From contig CAYQBY010000026.1 of the NCBI GenBank assembly GCA_964415865.1, positions 1 through 21,762 of the forward strand: a stretch of 21,762 nucleotides of DNA. The letters run 5' to 3'. This DNA comes from Thiopontia sp964415865 (lineage in GTDB: Bacteria; Pseudomonadota; Gammaproteobacteria; GCF-002020875). The translations under genes and the position numbers were made by a program. A model generated the notes under the pieces. It did not search any database, was not told the origin of the DNA, and was given only the letters and a program-made list of their open reading frames with translations. Each line of letters begins with the position of its first letter. Position 1 is the first letter of the stretch. This document shows, piece after piece, positions 16,031 to 21,762 of the stretch.

Positions 16031-16870
16031 TCAGGAATCTACTGATAGCCTCATGGATAGATCAATCGCCAGGACATGTTTTGTGAGTGCTCCTACAGAT
16101 ATATAGTCAACTCCGGTATCAGCAATATCCTTTAACTGATCCAGGGAGACATTACCTGAAACCTCCAATACTGCACGACCATTATTGAGTGATACTGCCT
16201 CTCTCATCTGTTGCAGAGAGAAATTATCCAGCATGATAATGTCACTGCCAGCGGTGAGGGCCTCATTCAGTTCATCAATTGATTCAACCTCGACCTCAAC
16301 ATTTGCTCCTTTGGAGATTTCGCGTGCACGTTCTACAGCACCTTTGATTGAGCCACAGGCGGCAATATGGTTCTCTTTTATCAGAAAGGCATCATATAGC
16401 CCCATCCTGTGGTTGGTTCCGCCACCACAATGAACAGCATATTTCTGTGCATCTCTCATTCCGGGAATGGTCTTTCTGGTATCAAGGATTTTTGCAGGGC
16501 TGTCTGCTATTTGTTCGACATATTGTCTGGTAATGGTTGCTGTCGCAGAGAGTGTCTGCAGAAAATTCATTGCAGTACGTTCGGCAGTTAACAGAGCTCT
16601 GGCTGATCCCTGTATGGTGACCAGAATCTGATTGGCAGAAACAGCTGTTCCATCTTTTATCTTCCATGCCAGTGATATGGATGGATCAAGTTGGTGAAAG
16701 CTTTCGTCGACCCACTCTCCACCACAGAGCACCATATCTTCTCTGGTTATGATGGTTGCAGTTGCCATGGTCTCTTCAGGGATTAATTGAGCTGTAATGT
16801 CTCCTGAGCGAATATCCTCCTCAAGAGCATAAGATACTGCATGGTGAATAGATGGATCAGGAGGGTTCAT
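16031..16870 (-). CDS. nadC: NadC, nicotinate-nucleotide pyrophosphorylase (carboxylating)
   Basis: NadC converts quinolinate and PRPP to nicotinate mononucleotide, CO2 and diphosphate in de novo NAD synthesis. The protein has 279 residues, normal for the family. The signature region is intact: FLQTLSATATITRQYVEQI, then ILDTRKTIPGMRDAQKYAVHCGGGTNHRMGLYDAFLIKENHI. VEVEVESIDELNEALTAGSDIIMLDNF and LEVSGNVSLDQLKDIADTGVDYISVGALTKH complete the phosphate-binding barrel. Its start overlaps the 3' end of the upstream pilus-type ATPase gene by 14 nt, so it is probably cotranscribed and coupled with genes of unrelated function. Only 8 nt separate its stop from that of def on the other strand. Confidence 0.98.
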   Translation of the reverse strand: MNPPDPSIHHAVSYALEEDIRSGDITAQLIPEETMATATIITREDMVLCGGEWVDESFHQLDPSISLAWKIKDGTAVSANQILVTIQGSARALLTAERTAMNFLQTLSATATITRQYVEQIADSPAKILDTRKTIPGMRDAQKYAVHCGGGTNHRMGLYDAFLIKENHIAACGSIKGAVERAREISKGANVEVEVESIDELNEALTAGSDIIMLDNFSLQQMREAVSLNNGRAVLEVSGNVSLDQLKDIADTGVDYISVGALTKHVLAIDLSMRLSVDS

Positions 16871-18335
16871 GATATTGGCTCTCTTGAGCGGTTGTAATAT
16901 GTTGGGAAATTAGTTCGGCAGCATGAAGTTCCATCGAAACCATACCATTTTCTATGGCAGTGGCACGAATCTCATCAGCAGTAACACCATCCATTATGTG
17001 ATCTCTAATTGGGGAGTTCACCTTGATAAGTTCATAAAGAGGAGTTCTTCCATAAAACCCACTCCGGTTGCAGTGGTGACAACTATCTTTTTCTGGAGAC
17101 TCCCCATGACACTGGTCACAGAGTTTTCTGACTAGTCTCTGAGAGAGGACACCAAGTATTGTATCTTTGAGCATGTATGGTTCCATCCCCATCTCCAGCA
17201 GCCTTGTGATCGCACTTGAGGCATCTCTGGTGTGGAGGGTGCTCAGTACAAGGTGTCCGGTATATGCGCTTTGTAGGGCAATTTTTGCAGTCTCCTGGTC
17301 TCGAATTTCACCTATGAGGATCACATCAGGATCATGGCGCAAAATATGTCGTAGATTTTTTGCAAAAGTATTGTTGGCGGCCTCATTTACCTCAATTTGT
17401 CGTACCCTGTCCATACGGTACTCGACCGGATCCTCGATACTTATGATATTAAGTGCACGCTCCCTGAGTGTATCCATGGCCGCATACATGGTGGTCGATT
17501 TTCCTGATCCTGTGGGACCGGTTATAAGGATAAGCCCATTTTTCTGCTGCAGCATCTGGCGAAACAGCTGTTCATCGCCGAATCTGAAGCCGATATCTGA
17601 TATTTTGCGTAACCCTCGTTTGGGATCCAGAATACGGATGACCACACTCTCACCTTCCATCGTGGGGACGGTAGATATGCGCAGATCCACCCCTCTGCCA
17701 TTAAGTGTGAGATGGTGAGCACCATCCTGTGGTAGACGATGCTCGGCAATATCCATATTACCAAGAATTTTTATACGACTGACTATGGCAGAGTAGTGAT
17801 TGCGATTAATGCGATGTGCAAGGCGCATGGATCCATCTATCCTGTAACGAATTTCAACCACCGTTTGCAGAGGCTTTAAGTGTATGTCTGAGGCGCGTCT
17901 GGTAATGGCCTCGTTAATCATTTCACCAACAAGAGTGATGATCTTTTTGCCCTGTATGGGATCCACTGTTTGACGCTTTTTTGGTAAGTCCACAGCAAGC
18001 TGATGTAACCCCCCATCTGGTAAAAATAGATGAACTCCTTGCCTTGATCCTCCGGTGTTGTATAGATGGTCTCCAGCGGAATCAGACTGATAATACTCAG
18101 CGGAAGAGCTCAGGGTTGAGCCGTCACTGAACTGTACATAAAATGGGAATGCCATTTTTTCTGGGAGTGGTTGATGATGATACAGGCGACTTATCTCCTG
18201 AAAGCTGAGCTCTCTGACTTGATTGGAGATATCATCATGGTAATTGACGGATCTTGATTCAGCATCGATATTATGCAGCTTGCCTGTGATTGTCTGGCCA
18301 TCAATAAGTTGGCATGAAAAAGGCGAGCTACTCAT
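16857..18335 (-). CDS. GspE/PilB-like type II secretion / type IV pilus ATPase
   Basis: This 492-residue ATPase belongs to the family that powers pilin assembly or type II secretion. Seen motifs are Walker A GPTGSGKS at 273-280, the Asp box ISIEDPVEY at 298-306, Walker B DVILIGEIRD at 337-346, the His box GHLVLSTLHTRD at 360-371, and a zinc module with Cys406, Cys409, Cys419 and Cys422. The N2-type domain starts near 133. The first 120 residues are unusual: instead of a recognisable MshEN/N1E domain they carry two similar segments, CQLIDGQTITG (8-18) and VQFSDGSTLSS (67-77). ATG 18335 has GGAG at 18341-18344 five nt upstream and beats TTG 18371. It overlaps the PilX-like gene by 8 nt and nadC by 14. 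PilB, GspE or MshE cannot be told apart here. Confidence 0.88.
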   Translation of the reverse strand: MSSSPFSCQLIDGQTITGKLHNIDAESRSVNYHDDISNQVRELSFQEISRLYHHQPLPEKMAFPFYVQFSDGSTLSSSAEYYQSDSAGDHLYNTGGSRQGVHLFLPDGGLHQLAVDLPKKRQTVDPIQGKKIITLVGEMINEAITRRASDIHLKPLQTVVEIRYRIDGSMRLAHRINRNHYSAIVSRIKILGNMDIAEHRLPQDGAHHLTLNGRGVDLRISTVPTMEGESVVIRILDPKRGLRKISDIGFRFGDEQLFRQMLQQKNGLILITGPTGSGKSTTMYAAMDTLRERALNIISIEDPVEYRMDRVRQIEVNEAANNTFAKNLRHILRHDPDVILIGEIRDQETAKIALQSAYTGHLVLSTLHTRDASSAITRLLEMGMEPYMLKDTILGVLSQRLVRKLCDQCHGESPEKDSCHHCNRSGFYGRTPLYELIKVNSPIRDHIMDGVTADEIRATAIENGMVSMELHAAELISQHITTAQESQYHEPS

Positions 18336-18744
18336 CGTGACTCCAGCTGTTGATTGTTGGGGTTGCTCCAACTGCGCCTGAGAGTGCCATCGTCAACTGT
18401 TGACGTGCCCCAGATGGAGAGTGAGTTCCCTCACTGACTACAGTATATATACCGGATGATTCGGTAATGGATGCACTGAAATCACCATCTCCGGCTGACC
18501 CGGAAATGGTGGCAGCTATCTGATTGTTAGTATGATTTTCAATTGCTTGCTGGAGTCCTGCCTCAGCAGCATGAAATGCGTCTACTCCATAACGAAAATT
18601 TGAAGCCATCTTCTCCTCAAGTTGGGCGGATTGCATTGCCCCCAGCCCAAGAAGGCTCATCAGAGTCAGCAGTAATAGACTGATAACCAGAGTGCTTCCA
18701 CGTATTGATAAGCAGCATATTGGTTTTGGGGTTGAGTATGACAA
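18328..18744 (-). CDS. PilX-like minor type IV pilin
   Basis: The 138-residue product has a type III (prepilin) signal. A short basic leader ends at Arg-Gly, followed by STLVISLLLLTLMSLLGLGA and then MQSAQLEEKMASNFRYGVDAFHAAEAGLQQA. That block closely matches the PilX N-terminal domain; as in PilX, the Glu5 of major pilins is missing. PilX-type proteins are minor pilins that help start pilus assembly. The rest, rich in Ser, Gly and Thr, has no recognised domain. The only usual start before the leader is TTG 18744, without a Shine-Dalgarno. Upstream the frame stays open with no ATG or GTG until a stop near 18810, so the 5' end is uncertain. The usual partners fimT, pilV, pilW and pilY1 are absent, and the ATPase gene overlaps its end by 8 nt. 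Confidence 0.78.
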   Translation of the reverse strand: MSYSTPKPICCLSIRGSTLVISLLLLTLMSLLGLGAMQSAQLEEKMASNFRYGVDAFHAAEAGLQQAIENHTNNQIAATISGSAGDGDFSASITESSGIYTVVSEGTHSPSGARQQLTMALSGAVGATPTINSWSHDE

Positions 18745-18825
18745 GTTGGGTATCTGAGATTTGCTGGATGAAAAATAGGTTATGATTCCGCGGATGAGAG
18801 ATAGATTCTACTTCAAGAGTATCAC

Positions 18826-19338
18826 ATGAGAGAATTGATTCTGGGCGGCACTCGCTCGGGGAAAAGCAGATATGCTGAGCAGGTAGCGCTGGACAGGAGA
18901 GACGCTCTTCTATATCTGGCGACTGCGACCGCAGAAGACAGTGAGATGAAGAAGAGGATTGCTCACCACCAGCAGAGACGCTCACATGAATGGGAATTGA
19001 TAGAAGAGTCAATACAGCTATCATCAGTATTGCAACAGGAGGCCAGAGATGGACGTACAATTCTGGTTGAGTGTCTAACCTTGTGGCTGACTAATCTGCT
19101 TCTGCAGCAAGATGAAACCGTGTTGGATCGTGAGGTTAATTTACTTATCAAGACTCTTCCAGAGCTTCCGGGAACTACGTTGTTAGTCGGCAATGAGACC
19201 GGAATGGGAGTGGTGCCGATGGATCCATTAACACGAAGATATTGTGATGAGGCGGGGAAGCTTCACCAAAGATTGGCAGCTATCTGTGACAGAGTAACCT
19301 TGGTAGTTGCCGGTCTGCCGCAAAAGTTAAAGGGATAA
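18826..19338 (+). CDS. cobU: CobU/CobP, adenosylcobinamide kinase and guanylyltransferase
   Basis: This bifunctional enzyme phosphorylates adenosylcobinamide and transfers GMP to it, giving AdoCbi-GDP for the last steps of cobalamin synthesis. The 170-residue protein has the P-loop GGTRSGKSRYAEQ at residues 7-19. The guanylylated histidine is probably His47 or His48 in RIAHHQQRR. LVECLTLWLTNLLLQ and VGNETGMGVVPMDPLTRRYCDEAGKLHQRLAAICDRVTLVVAGLP are the other family blocks. AAGAG precedes the ATG. It is the first gene of cobU-cobT-cobS. The 81-bp gap to the divergent PilX-like gene is too short for a full cobalamin riboswitch leader and I see none. TATGAT at 18781-18786 might be a -10 box. Confidence 0.96.
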   Translation: MRELILGGTRSGKSRYAEQVALDRRDALLYLATATAEDSEMKKRIAHHQQRRSHEWELIEESIQLSSVLQQEARDGRTILVECLTLWLTNLLLQQDETVLDREVNLLIKTLPELPGTTLLVGNETGMGVVPMDPLTRRYCDEAGKLHQRLAAICDRVTLVVAGLPQKLKG

Positions 19339-19341
19339 CAG

Positions 19342-20391
19342 ATGGATAATAACTGGTGGAATTCTCCTGTCCAGCAACTGGATAAGCATTCCAAAGAAGA
19401 GGCAGAAGAGCGTCAGACACAGTTAACCAAACCACCTGGCGCACTGGGTCGATTGGAATCTATAGCAATCCGCTTGGCCTCCATGCAGGGAAAAGTAAAA
19501 CCTGCAGTCAATACCCCATCCGTCACCATTTTTGCTGCAGATCATGGGGTAGCAGAGATGGGAGTATCAGCCTTTCCGCAAGAGGTGACCGCAGAGATGG
19601 TTCGCAACTTCTCCCGTGGTGGGGCAGCGATTAGTGTCTTGGCAAACAACCTGGGGGCAACTCTTGAGGTGGTTAATGTAGGAACACTGGAGCCAATGGA
19701 ACCACTTGATGGGGTTGTAGATGCCAGAATATCCTCAGGAACAAAAAACTTTACTCACACATCTGCAATGGATAGTGGTGAGCTGGAGCGTGCCCTTGAG
19801 GTAGGAAAAGAGGCACTGGAGCGGGCAATCAGTCAGGGTGCAGATATATACATTGGTGGAGAGATGGGGATAGCTAATACGACATCCGCCTCTGCAGTAG
19901 CCGCTGCACTGCTCGGAGAGAGCGGTGCATCCGTTGCTGGTGCGGGGACTGGGCTAGATTCTGATGGAGTCTCTTATAAGGGTGAGGTTATAGAGCAGTC
20001 TCTTGAGCTACACAAAAACAGTCTTGGTGATCCAATGAGCATCCTGCAACATCTGGGTGGGTTTGAAATCGCTGCACTGGTAGGTGCGTATATCAAGGCA
20101 TCACAGTCAGGAGTGCCGGTTCTTGTGGACGGCTTTATTACATCAGTTGCGGCACTTGCAGCGATCAGAATAAATTCGGGTGTCAGGGAGTGGTTGATCT
20201 TCTCTCACCGCTCTGCAGAGCAGGGGCACGGCAAGGTGCTTGATGCGATGGATGCGGATCCTCTATTGGATCTGGGGATGAGGTTGGGAGAGGGGAGTGG
20301 TGCTGCAGTTACTGTTCCTCTCTTGCAGCAGGCATGTCAGCTGCATGGAGAGATGGCAACCTTTGGTGAGGCAGGAGTCTCAGAGGGGTAG
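19342..20391 (+). CDS. cobT: CobT, nicotinate-nucleotide:DMB phosphoribosyltransferase
   Basis: CobT activates the lower ligand of cobalamin, converting 5,6-dimethylbenzimidazole and nicotinate mononucleotide to alpha-ribazole phosphate. The 349-residue protein has LTKPPGALGRLE at 28-39, FAADHGVAEMGVSAFP at 64-79, GEMGIANTTSASA at 173-185, and the catalytic region LGEGSGAA with Glu317, the same residue number as in the Salmonella enzyme. Length is normal. It follows cobU by 3 nt, with AAGGGA near the start. NadC in this window makes its cosubstrate nicotinate mononucleotide, which is a metabolic link though not an operon link. bluB and other DMB genes are not present here. Confidence 0.97.
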   Translation: MDNNWWNSPVQQLDKHSKEEAEERQTQLTKPPGALGRLESIAIRLASMQGKVKPAVNTPSVTIFAADHGVAEMGVSAFPQEVTAEMVRNFSRGGAAISVLANNLGATLEVVNVGTLEPMEPLDGVVDARISSGTKNFTHTSAMDSGELERALEVGKEALERAISQGADIYIGGEMGIANTTSASAVAAALLGESGASVAGAGTGLDSDGVSYKGEVIEQSLELHKNSLGDPMSILQHLGGFEIAALVGAYIKASQSGVPVLVDGFITSVAALAAIRINSGVREWLIFSHRSAEQGHGKVLDAMDADPLLDLGMRLGEGSGAAVTVPLLQQACQLHGEMATFGEAGVSEG

Positions 20392-20397
20392 TTTAAT

Positions 20398-21129
20398 TTG
20401 ACCATACAGCCACTCATAACTGCTTTTCAGCTATTAACCAGGATTCCAATCCCGATTGCTGTTGAGGCAACACCACAAAACCGTGGTTACTCTATCCTCT
20501 TCTATCCACTGGTTGGAGTGGTAATTGGTGGCGCCTTGGCGCTGCTCGCATACTTTTTACCGACACTTCCTCTGCCTCTCCAGGCATCATTGGTTTTGGT
20601 TCTGTGGGTCGCCTTGACTGGAGGCCTCCACCTGGATGGTCTGGCTGATAGTGCAGATGCGTGGGTTGGGGGAATGGGAGACCGGGAGCGGATGTTGGAG
20701 ATAATGAAAGATCCAACATCGGGCCCTATGGGAGTGATATCAATCGTTCTACTGCTACTGGTTAAATGGAGTGCAATTATGGCGCTACTAAAAGGCGGAG
20801 AGTGGATGATGTTGATCTGGCCACCTATTTTGGCCAGAACAGCACTGATTACACTTTTCCAGACCACCCCATACATCCGTCCAGGAGGGATGGGTGATGG
20901 CATCTCATCCAATATTCCTCGTCTGCTAGGGATGTTGGTACAGATTGCGGTATTGGGCGCAGCCCTGTTTTACGGGGTGTCATGGATTATGTTATTTACT
21001 GCTGCTATAACGCTACTACTGTTTCGGTGGATCACCATTAAACAGCTTGGTGGAATAACCGGAGATATCGCTGGGGCAATGGTAGAGAAGATGGAGGCAC
21101 TGTTGTTGCTACTATTGGTTTTTAGATAA
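20398..21129 (+). CDS. cobS: CobS, adenosylcobinamide-GDP ribazoletransferase
   Basis: CobS joins AdoCbi-GDP to alpha-ribazole (phosphate) to finish the nucleotide loop of cobalamin; it is an inner-membrane enzyme. The 243-residue protein has several hydrophobic helices and the family blocks LITAFQLLTRIPIPI at the start, GYSILFYPLVGVVIGG, TGGLHLDGLADSADAWVGG, and RMLEIMKDPTSGPMGVISIVLLLLVKW. The acidic HLDGLADSADA motif should bind metal. The start is TTG 20398 with GAGGGG at 20383-20388, 9 nt upstream; no ATG or GTG gives the conserved N-terminus. It comes 6 nt after the cobT stop. cobC, the phosphatase often next to these genes, is absent from the window. Confidence 0.96.
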   Translation: MTIQPLITAFQLLTRIPIPIAVEATPQNRGYSILFYPLVGVVIGGALALLAYFLPTLPLPLQASLVLVLWVALTGGLHLDGLADSADAWVGGMGDRERMLEIMKDPTSGPMGVISIVLLLLVKWSAIMALLKGGEWMMLIWPPILARTALITLFQTTPYIRPGGMGDGISSNIPRLLGMLVQIAVLGAALFYGVSWIMLFTAAITLLLFRWITIKQLGGITGDIAGAMVEKMEALLLLLLVFR

Positions 21130-21193
21130 ATTAACAGTAGTTTTCGACCCAAATGAGACCTTCATTGGTGTGTTGATTGGAAAGGATATAGAT

Positions 21194-21643
21194 TTATGCA
21201 GCGTATAGAGTCTTCGCCATTTTTGCTTTACGTGCCTCATCCCGATTATATGCACGTCCAGACCATAACATCTCATAGGCAATCTCTTCATTGCCATTTT
21301 CACAAAGCTCCAACACGTTTAGGAACAGTGGCTGGAATGTCTCACTTCTATGTGACATTTCATGATCCTCAAAGCTATTCCAGAATGTAACAATCAGTGC
21401 TTCACGACCTTTTAAGTCACTTTCTACTGCTCGTCCAATGGTTGAGCCTTCATTTGATATGTCGCCACTGTTAAGAATTACAAAACCACCAACAAAACCA
21501 GTCTCAGAGTGGTAAGTCTTCACATTCTCACATAACAGTGCAACCCGCTCCTGTAAATCATCTACCGTATATCCCTTTTTCAGAATTACACGATTCACGG
21601 TAACAACACCGTCATGCGGAAAATTAGTGATCAAGCCACTCAT
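21194..21643 (-). CDS. ABM-like dimeric alpha/beta-barrel protein
   Basis: I do not recognise a named gene. The 149-residue product resembles the antibiotic-biosynthesis-monooxygenase (ABM) superfamily: strand VVTVNRVIL, helix TVDDLQERVALLCENV, TGFVGGFVILNSGD, then ALIVTFWNSFEDHEMSHRSETFQPLF, where the W-x-S-x-x-x-H pattern and following helix are typical. ABM proteins include haem-degrading enzymes, monooxygenases and quinol-type enzymes, so a redox or haem role is possible but unproven. A tail rich in Ala and Lys follows. There is no signal peptide or membrane segment. ATG 21643 is chosen because AAGGAG at 21651-21656 is 7 nt upstream; an open extension to 21685 has no such site and runs into the promoter. 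It is a single-gene unit, convergent with cobS, with an IscR-like site in its promoter. Confidence 0.72.
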   Translation of the reverse strand: MSGLITNFPHDGVVTVNRVILKKGYTVDDLQERVALLCENVKTYHSETGFVGGFVILNSGDISNEGSTIGRAVESDLKGREALIVTFWNSFEDHEMSHRSETFQPLFLNVLELCENGNEEIAYEMLWSGRAYNRDEARKAKMAKTLYAA

Positions 21644-21673
21644 ATTTACACTCCTTATATGGGAAGGTATACT

Positions 21674-21698
21674 ACATCTGACCATTTTACTCAGGTAT
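21674..21698 (-). promoter_or_regulatory. IscR type 1-like operator over the -10 region
   Basis: Read on the minus strand the site is ATACCTGAGT, AAAAT, GGTCAGATGT. Compared by eye with the E. coli IscR type 1 consensus (ATASYYGACT, RWWWY, AGTCRRSTAT), 9 of 10, 5 of 5 and 7 of 10 positions agree. It covers the -10 hexamer and probable start site, where a bound IscR-type regulator would repress. The site is seen; the regulator is inferred. Confidence 0.5.
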
Positions 21699-21713
21699 AG
21701 TTCCCCCTCTCAA
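21684..21713 (-). promoter_or_regulatory. Sigma70-type promoter of the ABM-like gene
   Basis: On the minus strand TTGAGA (21708-21713) and TAAAAT (21684-21689) are each one base off consensus, with an 18-nt spacer. Transcription would begin near 21677, leaving a leader of about 34 nt with AAGGAG at 21651-21656 before the ATG at 21643. The arrangement is coherent from -35 to start codon. Confidence 0.6.
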
Positions 21714-21762
21714 AGCCTGATTGTTATGTAGAGGTAATACTGTATTTAGTGAATGGTGTCGC

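Noticed and set aside
18745..18825. Cobalamin riboswitch upstream of cobU
   Set aside because: The gap is only 81 bp and no B12-box-like sequence is seen.
21130..21193. Hairpin terminator between cobS and the ABM-like gene
   Set aside because: No stem of useful length followed by a T-run on either strand.
21734..21762. CTGT-containing stretch at the right edge as a LexA box
   Set aside because: Only one half fits; the second half does not read ACAG at the required spacing.
1..21762. Mobile elements, CRISPR arrays, tRNA genes
   Set aside because: Reading both strands gave no transposase, integrase, regularly spaced repeats or cloverleaf candidates; gene content and style are uniform.

Overview
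The window is ordinary, dense bacterial chromosome from a gammaproteobacterium. Evidence for this is the divergent bamD / rluD-pgeF block, the uvrA / yajR-ssb block, an SSB ending in an acidic DDDIPF tip, a GcvR-type double-ACT protein and a PilX-like minor pilin. GC content looks moderate by eye, and no genus can be named from the sequence alone. I saw no tRNA, rRNA, IS element, phage gene or CRISPR array. I found 22 protein genes. They lie in short transcription units that alternate in direction, giving six divergent and six convergent junctions.

Layout. 20-1478: a secreted transglutaminase-like protein, divergent from a DUF2238 membrane protein. 1473-6339: uvrA (minus), divergent from a YajR-type MFS transporter followed by ssb. 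6336-8694: a minus-strand mobA-mobB-moeA operon with ATGA overlaps. 8766-10733: a DUF2939 protein (plus), facing a hemH-DUF523 operon (minus). 10813-12480: glutamine-dependent nadE. 12492-16022: bamD (minus), divergent from rluD-pgeF-gcvR-def (plus). 16031-18744: a minus-strand unit of a PilX-like pilin, a GspE/PilB-like ATPase and nadC. 18826-21129: cobU-cobT-cobS (plus). 21194-21643: an ABM-like protein (minus) with its own promoter.

Function. Most genes are housekeeping, with a clear bias to cofactor synthesis. The pathways represented are molybdenum cofactor finishing (mobA, mobB, moeA), haem (hemH), NAD (nadC, nadE) and cobalamin nucleotide-loop assembly (cobU, cobT, cobS). DNA repair and replication (uvrA, ssb), outer-membrane assembly (bamD), ribosomal RNA modification (rluD), protein maturation (def) and surface or motility functions (pilin and ATPase) make up the rest.

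Four points deserve a second look. First, the ABM-like gene at the right end has a good sigma70-type promoter overlapped by a 25-bp site that fits the IscR type 1 consensus at 21 of 25 positions. Second, a lone PilX-like pilin plus ATPase unit carries an unusual ATPase N-terminus with an internal repeat. Third, a three-cysteine DUF523 (TudS-like) protein is paired with ferrochelatase. Fourth, nested inverted repeats sit between the first two genes. I do not see a clearly new multi-gene system here.
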